This document shows, piece after piece, positions 1 through 8,881 of a stretch of 64,000 nucleotides of DNA. The DNA lies in NCBI GenBank assembly GCA_045632305.1, contig JAZQWL010000032.1, forward strand, positions 62,001 to 126,000, in the 5' to 3' direction. A program made the translations under genes and the position numbers. The notes under the pieces were generated by a model. It was not told the DNA's origin. It worked only from the letters and a program-made list of their open reading frames with translations, and did no database searches. Positions within the stretch are counted from its first letter, which is position 1, and every line of letters begins with the position of its first letter. Source of the DNA: SVTX01 sp045632305. GTDB taxonomy: Bacteria > Bacillota > Clostridia > Oscillospirales > CAG-272.

Positions 1-459
1 AATGCACGCAGGGATCTCGCCGCCCGTAAGCACGTAATCGCCGATCGAAATTTCCTCATCAACAATCTCATCAATAATTCTTCTGTCAACGCCCTCATAA
101 TGACCGCAGAGAATAATCAGATTGTCATACAAAGAAAGCTCCTCTGCCTTCTTCTGATTGAGAACTGTTCCCGCGGGAGACATATATATAACTCTTCTTT
201 TAAGCTCGGGCGTCCCCTCATTCGCCTGATTATCAAGTATCGCCTCATAGCAATCGTATATCGGCGGAGCCATCATAAGCATACCCTTACCGCCGCCGTA
301 CGGCGTATCGTCAACGCGTCTATGCTTATCCTTTGAATAATCGCGAATATTATGTAATCTTATGTCTATCTTACCGCTTTTTCTCGCTCTGCCGATCACG
401 CTCTCGGAAAGAACGTAATCACAAAGATCGGGAAAGAGCGTCATTATATCAAATCTCAT
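1..459 (-). CDS. trmD: tRNA (guanine-N1)-methyltransferase TrmD, N-terminal part (runs off window)
   Basis: TrmD methylates G37 of tRNAs next to the anticodon using S-adenosylmethionine, which prevents +1 frameshifting. The 153 residues present start MRFDIMTLFP. They carry the family's VDDTPYGGGKGM segment (about 49-60) and the trefoil-knot SAM-binding motifs LCGHYEGVDRR (about 117-127) and EISIGDYVLTGGE (about 136-148). The C-terminal part lies beyond base 1. An AAGGATT ribosome site precedes the ATG at 459. The gene starts 5 nt after the rimM stop, the usual rimM-trmD pairing, and is probably co-transcribed with it. Confidence 0.96.
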   Translation of the reverse strand, partial: MRFDIMTLFPDLCDYVLSESVIGRARKSGKIDIRLHNIRDYSKDKHRRVDDTPYGGGKGMLMMAPPIYDCYEAILDNQANEGTPELKRRVIYMSPAGTVLNQKKAEELSLYDNLIILCGHYEGVDRRIIDEIVDEEISIGDYVLTGGEIPACI

Positions 460-464
460 AAATC

Positions 465-974
465 TCAATCCTTTATAAGTCCGGGAATCGTTTCGATGTA
501 CACACCGCTGTCAATATCAACCCTCTTTACGAACTCATCCACCACGGGAATAAGCTTTTCTCCCCACGGTGTGGATACAACGTAAATATCGTGCGCTCCG
601 CGATTGATAACTTCCTTTACATTTCCGTACTTCTCACCGCTCGTATTGTCAATAACGGGCAAGCCCTCAATGTCCGCTATGAAATAAGTACCATCGTCAA
701 GCTCGAAATCCTCTCTCGAAGCGTAGACCGTAGTTCCCTTCAATGCAGCGGCAGCGTCAATATCGGAAATACCCTCAATTCCCATAATTACAAACTGCTT
801 GAAAACAGATGCTCGTGTGATCTCCTTTTCAATATATTTATCACCCTTCTTCATGAAAACTCTCTCAAGAGACGCCAGCACCTCGGGAGAATCACAAAGT
901 GACTGAAGCTTAATTTCACCTCTTACACCATGGGTGTTTACAATTATTCCACATTCAAGATAATCTTTTCTCAT
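465..974 (-). CDS. rimM: Ribosome maturation factor RimM
   Basis: RimM helps 30S subunit maturation by binding ribosomal protein S19 near the 16S 3' domain. The 169-residue protein has the expected two parts: an N-terminal RimM barrel (ECGIIVNTHGVRGEIKL at about 7-23) and a C-terminal PRC-barrel with DGTYFIADIEGLPV followed by GAHDIYVV and LIPVVDEFV. Length is normal. It is the first gene of a leftward unit with trmD. A sigma-A-type promoter lies about 40 bp upstream at 1015-1043. Confidence 0.96.
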   Translation of the reverse strand: MRKDYLECGIIVNTHGVRGEIKLQSLCDSPEVLASLERVFMKKGDKYIEKEITRASVFKQFVIMGIEGISDIDAAAALKGTTVYASREDFELDDGTYFIADIEGLPVIDNTSGEKYGNVKEVINRGAHDIYVVSTPWGEKLIPVVDEFVKRVDIDSGVYIETIPGLIKD

Positions 975-1014
975 AATTCACCTATAATTAATTAAATATA
1001 AATATACATATTAC

Positions 1015-1043
1015 ATTATATCACAATAGTTTTGAAAATTCAA
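1015..1043 (-). promoter_or_regulatory. Sigma-A-type promoter of rimM-trmD
   Basis: On the minus strand TTGAAT and TATAAT are separated by exactly 17 bp. The -10 box ends about 40 bp before the rimM start codon. No competing feature is seen here. Confidence 0.7.
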
Positions 1044-1187
1044 GCAAATTTGCATAATTTTATTTATTCGAAAAGAAAAAATCAACAAACCCGATCAATT
1101 TCAAAAAATTTACAATTACTTAACTAATGCAATGTTCTTTTGTTGTATAATAATCATTAGTGAAAATTATTATTGGAGGAAATATAA

Positions 1188-1508
1188 ATGATCAACACTC
1201 TTATCACAAATACAACAGGTGGCGGCCTCGGCAGCATGCTCATGCTTATTTTGCCGATCGCATTATTGGTAATTCTCTTTGTGGTTTCCAGCCGTTCTCA
1301 GAAAAAAAAGGACAAGGAAATCGCAGACATGAGAAACAATCTTTCCATCGGTGACGAGGTAACAACTATCGGTGGCATCATCGGAAAGATCGTTAGCATC
1401 AAGGAAGAAACCTGCGTTATCGTTACATCCCGCGACAACACAAAGATCAGAATTCTCAAGAGCGCTATCAGCCACGTTGACGTAAAGGCAGAAGATTCTA
1501 TCGACTGA
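1188..1508 (+). CDS. yajC: Preprotein translocase subunit YajC
   Basis: YajC is the small membrane partner of SecDF in the Sec translocon. The 106-residue protein has one transmembrane helix (about 14-34, MLMLILPIALLVILFVVSS), then the conserved basic RSQKKKDKEIADM segment and a cytoplasmic SH3-like domain with SIGDEVTTIGGIIGKIV. A TTGGAGG ribosome site precedes the ATG. The 212-bp gap upstream of it holds the divergent rimM promoter and a TATAAT at 1146-1151 without a convincing -35. A strong terminator follows the gene. Confidence 0.95.
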   Translation: MINTLITNTTGGGLGSMLMLILPIALLVILFVVSSRSQKKKDKEIADMRNNLSIGDEVTTIGGIIGKIVSIKEETCVIVTSRDNTKIRILKSAISHVDVKAEDSID

Positions 1509-1530
1509 TAATTTTCTGTAATATTAAAAG

Positions 1531-1582
1531 CTCCACGGACATATATTTTACTACGAAAGTAAATTATATCCGTGGAGTTTTT
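1531..1582 (+). terminator. Intrinsic terminator after yajC
   Basis: A long inverted repeat with CTCCACGGA and TCCGTGGAG at its outer ends and a mostly paired AT-rich middle is followed by TTTTT. It starts 22 nt after the yajC stop. Its 3' arm also holds the only GGAG available to the next gene at 1589. Confidence 0.85.
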
Positions 1583-1588
1583 ATATTC

Positions 1589-2056
1589 ATGAACAAAAAG
1601 AACACTCAATTAAGTCAATACACGCCCAAAGCTTTTGAAAAAAAGCAAACAGACGGTGCAAGCTATCTCTTTTCCGCAATTATCGGATTTGCTATCTTCA
1701 TGCTCTCGTTTATTGTTTTAAGCGTACTTGGGGCTATCATTATTTACAAAAATCCCGATCCAAACGTCCTTGTTCCCTTTGTTTCTACTATATCAATGAC
1801 TGTATCAGCCATCATTGGCGGTCTTATTACAGCTAAAAAATCCAAGGCGTCCCGATTTACCGCGTCTGTTCTGTTCCTCGCAACAGTAACGCTTGCCGTA
1901 CTTATCGGAAGCGTGATAAATTTGAAATTCCGTGAAAGCACACCATTCTGGCAATCTCTTTTACTTAAGATGCCCGTTGTCCTCGGCGGCTTTTTCGGTT
2001 CTGTCATAGGTTCGGGAAGGAAAAAACAAAAATCGTTATATTCAAAATACAAATAG
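1589..2056 (+). CDS. TIGR04086-type integral membrane protein
   Basis: A 155-residue protein with four predicted membrane helices (about 27-52, 63-82, 88-109 and 124-144), a charged N-terminus and a basic C-terminus. The layout and its position right after yajC match the Firmicutes TIGR04086 membrane family, whose function is unknown. The start is the ATG at 1589. The only ribosome-site candidate (GTGGAG, 11 nt upstream) is inside the yajC terminator stem, so translation from a read-through transcript may be reduced. A hairpin terminator overlaps its stop codon. Confidence 0.7.
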   Translation: MNKKNTQLSQYTPKAFEKKQTDGASYLFSAIIGFAIFMLSFIVLSVLGAIIIYKNPDPNVLVPFVSTISMTVSAIIGGLITAKKSKASRFTASVLFLATVTLAVLIGSVINLKFRESTPFWQSLLLKMPVVLGGFFGSVIGSGRKKQKSLYSKYK

Positions 2057-2086
2057 GAGCTGTAGAATTACAGCTCCTATTTTTTT
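2053..2086. terminator. Bidirectional terminator between convergent genes
   Basis: ATAGGAGCTGTA and TACAGCTCCTAT form a perfect 12-bp stem with a 4-nt loop, followed by seven T on the plus strand. It contains the stop codons of both flanking convergent genes. The T-run is weaker on the minus side. Confidence 0.85.
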
Positions 2087-3516
2087 ACTTTTATTGTTTC
2101 CGCACCGATAACGTTTACACCTGACTCTCTGCATGCATCAACAAAGGAAATAACCTCACGAGTTATCTCCTCGCCGGGACACACGATTGGAATACCGGGC
2201 GGATAACACATTATATAGTCAAGAGAAACGCAATTTTCACAGTGGGGGAATTCACGTATTTCAAAATCGCAACGTGCCACATCGGAAACCGTCATTTTAA
2301 TACTTGGTTCAGGATATAAAAGCGTGTCGTTGCAAGCTTTATCCTTGACGCACCACTTATCAAAATTACAAAGTAATTCGGCAAGCTTGCGAATCTTATC
2401 GGCATCATCCATAATTGACGTCATCAAAATAAGGTAATCTCGCGAGACCATCTCTGGCTCAAAACCGTTAAGACGTAAAAATTTAGCCAAAATTTCGGCA
2501 GTAATTTTGTTTCCCGCAAAATCTACCAAGCTTCCGCAGAAAACATTTATCTTCCCTCTGTCAAAGGCAAAACAAGTTTTTTCTGTTGTCGCAGCTGCAT
2601 ATCCGATAACGGATATATTTTCAAGTGAAGCAATCCTGTTTTCAAATTCAGAAAGCATCTCGGTATATTCAAAGAAAAGCTCTCCACCGTGATTTTTAAC
2701 TATCGAAAGACACTTATCTATCGATGCGAGCAAAATATACGACGGACTGCTTGTCATAAAAATCGAAAGATAATGGCGTATCTTTTGATCAAGCTCGTCA
2801 GCCGCCCGAGAAAAGCTCAGGCAAAGCGCGGTCTGAGTAAGCGAAGGCAGAGTTTTATGCAAGCTAACAATGGCAATATCTGCATATCTGATATACGAAT
2901 CGGGAATATACTCATTCTGTGTAAATCCAAGATGCGCGCCATGAGCACAATCAATAACTAAAAGCGCATTATGGGCATGCACCACATCCGCAATTTCCTG
3001 AATGTTGGATATTACGCCCTCATAGGTTGGAGATGTCAGGACAACCACCGAAGCTTCGGGCTCTTTATTGAATGCATCTTCAACGTCGGCGGCGCTTACA
3101 CTGCCAAATATACCGTATTCTTCAATGATTTCAGGGTAAATGTAGGTTGGCTCAAGCGAAAAAATCTCGATCGCGCTATACACACTTCTGTGCGACGCTC
3201 TTGATACGATGATCTTATTATTTTTAGCACATGCACCTATTGCGGAAATGATTCCCGCGGTCGAGCCGTTAACTAACGGGTATGCGCGCTTTGCTCCGTA
3301 AAGAGAAGCCGCGCTCTCTCCAAGCTCCTTAAGAATGCCCTCGGGCGCGTGAAGATTATCATATCCATCGATCTCCGTTATATCAAATTCGTAAGGAAGT
3401 CCGAGCTCATTGCCGTATTTCTGCATTTTAACGCTTCTTTTGTGCCCCGGCATGTGCATTGGATACTTCCCTTTTCCCTTTATTTCATAAAGCTTTTCCG
3501 TCAAATTAAAGTCCAT
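2077..3516 (-). CDS. Orn/Lys/Arg decarboxylase-family PLP enzyme
   Basis: A fold-type I PLP enzyme of the short Gram-positive Orn/Lys/Arg decarboxylase group (YaaO/SpeA-like). The family decarboxylates basic amino acids to polyamines such as agmatine or cadaverine, and the substrate cannot be read from sequence. Seen: YPMHMPGHKR near the N-terminus, DCAHGAH (about 189-195) for the cofactor, and SLHKTLPSLTQ with the Schiff-base lysine at about 221. The C-terminal PGIPIVCPGE motif is typical of the group. I chose the ATG at 3516 because GAGGTG lies just upstream, over an in-frame GTG 9 nt earlier. It is the last gene of the era-recO unit, 10 nt after recO. Confidence 0.85.
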   Translation of the reverse strand: MDFNLTEKLYEIKGKGKYPMHMPGHKRSVKMQKYGNELGLPYEFDITEIDGYDNLHAPEGILKELGESAASLYGAKRAYPLVNGSTAGIISAIGACAKNNKIIVSRASHRSVYSAIEIFSLEPTYIYPEIIEEYGIFGSVSAADVEDAFNKEPEASVVVLTSPTYEGVISNIQEIADVVHAHNALLVIDCAHGAHLGFTQNEYIPDSYIRYADIAIVSLHKTLPSLTQTALCLSFSRAADELDQKIRHYLSIFMTSSPSYILLASIDKCLSIVKNHGGELFFEYTEMLSEFENRIASLENISVIGYAAATTEKTCFAFDRGKINVFCGSLVDFAGNKITAEILAKFLRLNGFEPEMVSRDYLILMTSIMDDADKIRKLAELLCNFDKWCVKDKACNDTLLYPEPSIKMTVSDVARCDFEIREFPHCENCVSLDYIMCYPPGIPIVCPGEEITREVISFVDACRESGVNVIGAETIKVKK

Positions 3517-3526
3517 ATGTTTCACC

Positions 3527-4321
3527 TCACTTGACAGAATTGTAAAAATTCAAGGAGTCAAACCCTTGACCTAAATGCTCGAGAAGATACTTTTCACAAA
3601 CCGACGCAAACGAATCAAGCTCTCGCTCATCCGTCAATTCAAATGCAAAAATCTTCAAAAAGCTAGACATCGCAACGTAACGAAGCGCCGCCAAAACCGA
3701 ACCGGAAATCGGACACATGTCACTGACGTAATGCGTATATTCAAATTCATTAGATATCTTCGGAATTTTTTTGTTACGCTTATTCAAGCATTCGGGACAA
3801 ATAAGCCGTCCTCCCGCAACGTCAAGATACATAAGCTCTCCCTCAAACTCCTTACAATAAGGACAAGCCGAAATTTCGGGCATATAACCCGACATACACA
3901 TAGCGCGGAATTCAAAAACTCCCTTGATCAGCTTAAGTGATTTCTTACCCTGGCAGATCAGGTGCAAGGAATTGAGCAGCATTCTCATTATCTCGTTGCC
4001 CTCGTAGTTTTCATCGGTAAGCTCGTTTGCAAGATCGCAAAGATAAGTACCAAGGGCAAGCGCAGCTATATCACGCGTAAGACCGTAAAAGCTCTCAATG
4101 ATCGATCCGCTCTTGAGCCAATATGCGTCGTTTTTCTTATAAATTTCAAAATTGGCATAGGTAAAAAGCCCCGTCAGCGATGTGAGCTTGCTTGTCGGCG
4201 ATTTCACACCCTTAGCCATAACGGGGATCCTTCCTTTTTCCGCTGTGATGATCCACAGCAGTTTATCGCTGTTGCCGTAGTTTGTAACCTTTGTAACTAC
4301 GCCGTTTGTCGCGAATACCAT
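3527..4321 (-). CDS. recO: DNA repair protein RecO
   Basis: RecO works with RecF and RecR to load RecA on SSB-coated gaps and to anneal strands. The 264 residues show the N-terminal OB fold (GVVTKVTNYGNSDKLLWIIT, KGRIPVMAKGVKSPTSK) and a helical C-terminal part with a four-cysteine zinc site: C153, C156, C175 and C178 (CPYC and CPEC). Length is typical. It follows era by 18 nt, the standard Firmicutes order. Confidence 0.95.
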   Translation of the reverse strand: MVFATNGVVTKVTNYGNSDKLLWIITAEKGRIPVMAKGVKSPTSKLTSLTGLFTYANFEIYKKNDAYWLKSGSIIESFYGLTRDIAALALGTYLCDLANELTDENYEGNEIMRMLLNSLHLICQGKKSLKLIKGVFEFRAMCMSGYMPEISACPYCKEFEGELMYLDVAGGRLICPECLNKRNKKIPKISNEFEYTHYVSDMCPISGSVLAALRYVAMSSFLKIFAFELTDERELDSFASVCEKYLLEHLGQGFDSLNFYNSVK

Positions 4322-4339
4322 AAAAAATCCTCAAAAATA

Positions 4340-5224
4340 TTATTCTTCGAAATAACCGAAATCAGTAATTCCTCTCTGGCTGTCTCTCCAGTTTTCCTTG
4401 ACCTTTACCCAGAGATTGAGATAAACCTTCGCTCCGAAGATCTTCTCAAGATCTGCTCTCGCATAAGAGCCAACTCTCTTAAGCTCCTCGCCCTTCTTAC
4501 CTACGATAATTCCCTTATGGGACGCCTTTTCGCAGTAGATCTCTGCTCTGATGCTGATAAGAGAATTCTCATCCTTGAAATCCTCAATAACTACGGCAAT
4601 ACCGTGAGGCACTTCCTTGTCAAGTGTACGAAGGAGCTTTTCACGAATAACCTCTGCAGCTACCTGACGCTCGGACTGGTCGGTTACGATGTCCTCGGGG
4701 AAGAAAAAGTCGGATTCCGCAAGGAACTGCTCGCACTCACCTATTACCTCATCAACGCCCTTTCCGTTCTTTGCGGAGATCGGAATTACTGCGTCAAAAT
4801 TGTGCTTCTGCGCAAATGCAGAGATGGTTTCCGCAATCTGCTCGCGACGGTAAAGGTCGCACTTATTAAGAACGAGAATGGAAGGAAGCTCTGCCTTCTT
4901 GGCGTAATTCATTACGTTTTCTTCAATTTCAGAAATCGGCTTTCCCGCGTCGACCACAAGAATAACTGCATCAGCATCGCCCATAGTGGAATTTGCGGTC
5001 TTAACCATGTAGTCGCCAAGCGTATTTCTCGGCTTGAACATACCGGGAGTATCAAGGAAAACGAACTGATTCTCTTCAACGGTATGAATACCGATAATTC
5101 TGTTTCTCGTTGTCTGGGGCTTCGAGGATACGATTGCCACCTTCTCGCCGAGAATTGCGTTCATAAGTGTGGATTTACCTACGTTAGGTCTGCCTACAAT
5201 TGCTATAAAACAAGTCTTTCTCAT
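4340..5224 (-). CDS. era: GTPase Era
   Basis: Era is an essential GTPase that binds the 3' end of 16S rRNA during 30S assembly. The 294-residue protein has G1 GRPNVGKST (11-19), G3 DTPG (58-61) and G4 NKCD (120-123), then a C-terminal KH RNA-binding domain (about 205-285) with the GKKGEELKRVGSYAR core. Length and order are normal. The 5' neighbour is an unknown membrane protein where Bacillus has dgkA and cdd. Confidence 0.97.
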   Translation of the reverse strand: MRKTCFIAIVGRPNVGKSTLMNAILGEKVAIVSSKPQTTRNRIIGIHTVEENQFVFLDTPGMFKPRNTLGDYMVKTANSTMGDADAVILVVDAGKPISEIEENVMNYAKKAELPSILVLNKCDLYRREQIAETISAFAQKHNFDAVIPISAKNGKGVDEVIGECEQFLAESDFFFPEDIVTDQSERQVAAEVIREKLLRTLDKEVPHGIAVVIEDFKDENSLISIRAEIYCEKASHKGIIVGKKGEELKRVGSYARADLEKIFGAKVYLNLWVKVKENWRDSQRGITDFGYFEE

Positions 5225-5245
5225 ATTTTTTCCTTCTGTCTGGGG

Positions 5246-6139
5246 TTATTTATCTAAAATATTATCGTTAATAAACGCTTCTGTTTCCTTTATATTTGAA
5301 ATATCCACGAAATTCTTGGATCTTATGTTATCAACAAGAAGAACCTTATCGGGCTCTCCGAAAACCTTCTCTCCGTATACCCATACAGAGTAATTCGCAT
5401 CCTCGAGCTGATATACCCTGATGATTACGACACTCTGCTTATCAGGAGAAGCTTCAGTTCTTTCCGTATACTTGTAATCGGAAAAATCCGACCATCTGAG
5501 ATACACGGAATTTTTTGAAAGCTCACGGACGTCTGCAAGAGTGATATACTTTGTCGGGGTTTTGTTTGCACCCGCCAAATAAAGCTGAATATTATCAACC
5601 GTAAGGTCAATAGTATACGAGGTGTTGTCAAGATCGCAAAGCACCACTGAATCGGGGTACGTCTTGTCCGATTTCGGGCCTGTTGCCATCAAAACGTAAT
5701 TTGTACCCGAAACCGCGTACATATACTCGCGGGTCTGTCGGTGACTCTGATCAACGTGAATATATTTTTCAAGGTCATCCCATCGTATGTACTGCTTTTT
5801 ACTTGATATGGCAATTACGTCATCGAGCGTCATCTCCACCTCGCCTCTGACTACCGTTCTTTCATCAAGCCAGTGTACAAGAGGAATTACCGTCACCGCG
5901 CCAAGAAAAACCGCCATACAGATTATAAACGTAATAAGCTTTACGTGACTTTGGAAAAATCCCTCGTCTCTCATGCTTTCAACGTTATCGTCAAGTATAT
6001 TTTTTTCCCTCTTCTTTTTTCGGGGCTTGTCCTCTTTTAAATTAGACACTTCGGTATGCTCTACTGCCGAAGAAACCTGCTTTTCCTTTTTTTTCTGCGC
6101 CTCAATCTCACGAAGCGCTCGCTTTTCACTCGGTTTCAC
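5246..6139 (-). CDS. Unknown single-pass membrane protein in the ybeY-era interval
   Basis: I do not recognise this 297-residue protein. The first about 60 residues are highly charged (poly-K/R/E). A single transmembrane helix follows (about 68-90, LITFIICMAVFLGAVTVIPLVHWL). The remaining 200 residues, probably extracytoplasmic, hold two similar halves. Each contains 'DV..(IS/LS)..(S)KK/KNS.YIRW/YLRWDD/SDF..Y' followed by a 'Y.V...NY.' strand, so an internal duplication is likely. The only start available is GTG, preceded by GGAGT. It is inserted between ybeY and era, so co-expression is expected. Confidence 0.6.
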   Translation of the reverse strand: MKPSEKRALREIEAQKKKEKQVSSAVEHTEVSNLKEDKPRKKKREKNILDDNVESMRDEGFFQSHVKLITFIICMAVFLGAVTVIPLVHWLDERTVVRGEVEMTLDDVIAISSKKQYIRWDDLEKYIHVDQSHRQTREYMYAVSGTNYVLMATGPKSDKTYPDSVVLCDLDNTSYTIDLTVDNIQLYLAGANKTPTKYITLADVRELSKNSVYLRWSDFSDYKYTERTEASPDKQSVVIIRVYQLEDANYSVWVYGEKVFGEPDKVLLVDNIRSKNFVDISNIKETEAFINDNILDK

Positions 6140-6150
6140 TCAAAAACTCC

Positions 6151-6645
6151 TTATTTTACAGAAAGTCCGATCATATCCATAATTATATTCTGCTTTTCTC
6201 TCATTTCACGGTCATCCTCTTTTGAAAGCTCATGATCGTATCCGAGAAGGTGAAGCATGGAATGAGCAGTCAGGAATGCAACCTCACGCTCGAAGCTGTG
6301 ACCGAATTCGTTTGCCTGCTCTTCTGCCTTCTCAAGAGAAATAACGATATCGCCGAGCATATTCATCATCTCATCAACGGGCGGCTCTTCATATTCACCG
6401 TCAAAATCAAAGAGAGGGAATGACAAAACGTCCGTAGGACGGTCGATCTCGCGGAACTTTTTATTTAACTCGTGAATACCCGCATTATCGGTAAAAGTAA
6501 CCGAAACCTCGCAGGCGTTACCGTAATTTTCAAGATCGAGAGACGCCTCAATAGTTTCACGAATAAGCATTTTGAGCTTATACGTGAGAGGGATCTTCTC
6601 CTGCTGATTTTCAAAATATATCTTGAGCTTCATCTTTCTTTTCAT
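6151..6645 (-). CDS. ybeY: Endoribonuclease YbeY
   Basis: YbeY is a zinc-dependent single-strand endoribonuclease needed for 16S rRNA 3'-end processing and ribosome quality control. The diagnostic zinc motif HSMLHLLGYDHE gives H128, H132 and H138. FREIDRPTDVLSFP (about 64-77) is the other conserved block. The 164-residue length is usual. Its start overlaps the phoH stop by 4 nt, indicating translational coupling. Confidence 0.96.
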   Translation of the reverse strand: MKRKMKLKIYFENQQEKIPLTYKLKMLIRETIEASLDLENYGNACEVSVTFTDNAGIHELNKKFREIDRPTDVLSFPLFDFDGEYEEPPVDEMMNMLGDIVISLEKAEEQANEFGHSFEREVAFLTAHSMLHLLGYDHELSKEDDREMREKQNIIMDMIGLSVK

Positions 6646-7682
6646 TTTTCGTTTTTCCTTTCGCTGTAACCTCTATAATTTTCTTTTCTGTTCTGTTCAT
6701 TTCTTTGAGCTATGCTCTTTTCGTATTTTTCATAAGCCAGAATGATCTGCTGAACGAGCTTGTGACGAACAACGTCGCGCTCTGTAAACGAGTGGATCGC
6801 AATATCATCAATATCGGAAAGAATCTTTACCGCAGCCGCAAGTCCGCTCTTCTGTCCGTAAGGCAGATCGGTCTGTGTTAAGTCACCGGTTACAACCGCC
6901 TTTGAATTAAAGCCCAAACGAGTCAGGAACATCTTCATCTGCTCGGGAGTACAGTTCTGCGCTTCATCGAGAATAATAAAGGAATCGTCAAGTGTACGTC
7001 CGCGCATGTAAGCCAAAGGAGCCACCTCAATTACTCCCTTTTCAACCTGTCTTTGATAGTTCTCCGCACCCATCATCTCGTAAAGAGAATCGTAAAGCGG
7101 ACGAAGATAGGGGTCTATTTTACTCTGAAGGTCACCGGGCAAAAATCCGAGTTTTTCACCCGCCTCGATAGCGGGGCGCGTGAGAATAATTCTTGAAACC
7201 TGCTTTTCACGGAGTGCCTTGACAGCCATAGCAACCGCGAGGAAGGTCTTACCCGTTCCCGCAGGGCCCGTTCCAATAACAATCGTGTTTTTCTTTATCG
7301 CATTGACGTACATTTTCTGACCGACGGTTTTCGCCTTGATCGGCTTACCCTTCATCGTAACGCAGATCGTATCGTCCGATAACTCATCGAGTGTGGACGC
7401 CTCTCCGCTCTTTACCGTTTCGACAACGTACATCACGCTCGAATCGGTTATATTCTCATTGTATTTCGACATTTTCACAAGATAAGAAACCGCATCCGAC
7501 GCGAGCTTGACGTTTGCGTCATCGTCTCCGCTAACGGAGATGGCATCCTCTCCCGATTCGCAAATTCTGTTGTTTATGCGAACCGAAAACGCCTTTTCAA
7601 CAATTTTAATATTAGCGTCACAGCTACCGAAAACCGCCGCTATAACATTTGCATTTTCAACCTTAATAATTTTCGTGCTCAT
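6642..7682 (-). CDS. phoH: PhoH-family ATPase
   Basis: PhoH (YqfZ/YbeZ-type) is a P-loop ATPase that accompanies YbeY in nearly all bacteria and is thought to act in RNA metabolism. Walker A GPAGTGKT is at about 129-136 and Walker B ILDEAQN at about 227-233. The LTRPAIEAGEKLGFLPGDL segment between them is family-specific. A longer in-frame start at 7724 would overlap yqfD. I chose the ATG at 7682 because GGAG sits 5 nt upstream and the overlap disappears (346 residues). Confidence 0.94.
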   Translation of the reverse strand: MSTKIIKVENANVIAAVFGSCDANIKIVEKAFSVRINNRICESGEDAISVSGDDDANVKLASDAVSYLVKMSKYNENITDSSVMYVVETVKSGEASTLDELSDDTICVTMKGKPIKAKTVGQKMYVNAIKKNTIVIGTGPAGTGKTFLAVAMAVKALREKQVSRIILTRPAIEAGEKLGFLPGDLQSKIDPYLRPLYDSLYEMMGAENYQRQVEKGVIEVAPLAYMRGRTLDDSFIILDEAQNCTPEQMKMFLTRLGFNSKAVVTGDLTQTDLPYGQKSGLAAAVKILSDIDDIAIHSFTERDVVRHKLVQQIILAYEKYEKSIAQRNEQNRKENYRGYSERKNEK

Positions 7683-7695
7683 TTGTTCTCCATAT

Positions 7696-8880
7696 CTAAT
7701 TCTGTAAATCAACGAAAAATTCACTCACCTTAGCTATATCCTCGATGTAAACTACGACGCAGTGAATACTGAAGCAATCATCGGTTATTCGCGGAGTAAC
7801 AGTCTTTTTTATCAAAAATTCTGCCCCGCTTTGGCTGATAATTTTCTCAAGCTCCAAGTACGCCAACGCCTCCGCTTCAGCGACCGTGCGCTCGAATCTT
7901 ACCATTTCGTATTCATGAAAGCTTACCGTGGAGATGCTTATCGGCATAACTGTTTTGTCCATAAGGGCATAACTATCCACATTATATATTGTATCATAAA
8001 GATATACATCTTTTCCACACTTTTTTGAAATATTAAATGTTTTTCCAAAAAAATTTAAATATTTTTCATAATTTACAACTCCTGTGTACTGTTTTTTCTC
8101 ATATTTGAGTGGTATTTCAATATAATATTCCTCAACGGTTTTCGCCATGACCGCACCGCTCGCTCTGGTATAGCGAAAGCCCTCCGTTTGACTGTCATAC
8201 ACGCCACCGATCAAAATGTCCCCCTTGTTGACAGTTTCCCCACTCTTCACCATGACGTTACCCTCATAAACGCGAACGTCCTCGATAATACCGCTCTTTT
8301 TCGCAACGATGTTGACAAAGCCAACACCGCTCGGCTTTTCCTCCGTCTTTTTGTTTTCCCGTATTTCAACGCTCGCAATATTTCCCGATAAATTAATTGC
8401 AATAAAGCTGATCTCATCGCTCTCGATCAGAATTTTATTCTGTATTTCATCGACGTCAAGCCCCCTTATCCTTTTGCCCGCAGAAACTCCGTGCTCTTCG
8501 AGAATTTCTTCAATCCTACCCGTGGTAACTGTAGAGTTACCCGCGATCCGTACGTCCCAGATAATACCGCTGAAATATACAACGAGCGCGATCCCCAAAA
8601 TCATGCCTGCCATAAGACCTGTACGGTGGCGAAATCCATACAAAAAATGCGGTAATCCGCCTGACGCGATTTTTTCAAATTCCACGCCTTGCGCAACCGC
8701 GATGCTTCTGAATTTTTTGAAATCGTAATATTTGAACGTAAAATAGATGCATCCGAATTCGTCAAGCGCAACATCCGTGTAAGGAATGTGATGCTCCATG
8801 CAAATATTGAGCGCACAATTCTTGTATTCGTCCTGACATTTTATCCTTACGTAACCGACAAGTCCGTATACAAGACGCAT
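7696..8880 (-). CDS. yqfD: Sporulation protein YqfD
   Basis: YqfD is a membrane protein made in the mother cell during sporulation and is required for efficient spore formation in Bacillus. The 394 residues show the N-terminal domain (about 1-85), one hydrophobic helix (about 91-110, LMAGMILGIALVVYFSGIIW) and a POTRA-like region starting VRIAGNSTVTTGRIEEILEEHGV. A C-terminal beta-rich part contains KSGETVNKGDILIGG. It begins 1 nt after the yqfC stop. Confidence 0.93.
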   Translation of the reverse strand: MRLVYGLVGYVRIKCQDEYKNCALNICMEHHIPYTDVALDEFGCIYFTFKYYDFKKFRSIAVAQGVEFEKIASGGLPHFLYGFRHRTGLMAGMILGIALVVYFSGIIWDVRIAGNSTVTTGRIEEILEEHGVSAGKRIRGLDVDEIQNKILIESDEISFIAINLSGNIASVEIRENKKTEEKPSGVGFVNIVAKKSGIIEDVRVYEGNVMVKSGETVNKGDILIGGVYDSQTEGFRYTRASGAVMAKTVEEYYIEIPLKYEKKQYTGVVNYEKYLNFFGKTFNISKKCGKDVYLYDTIYNVDSYALMDKTVMPISISTVSFHEYEMVRFERTVAEAEALAYLELEKIISQSGAEFLIKKTVTPRITDDCFSIHCVVVYIEDIAKVSEFFVDLQN

Positions 8881-8881
8881 A

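Noticed and set aside
3962..5257. Long plus-strand open frame (431 codons) opposite recO and era
   Set aside because: Both minus-strand genes there have clear motifs. The plus frame has no ribosome site and no recognisable domain, so it is a shadow.
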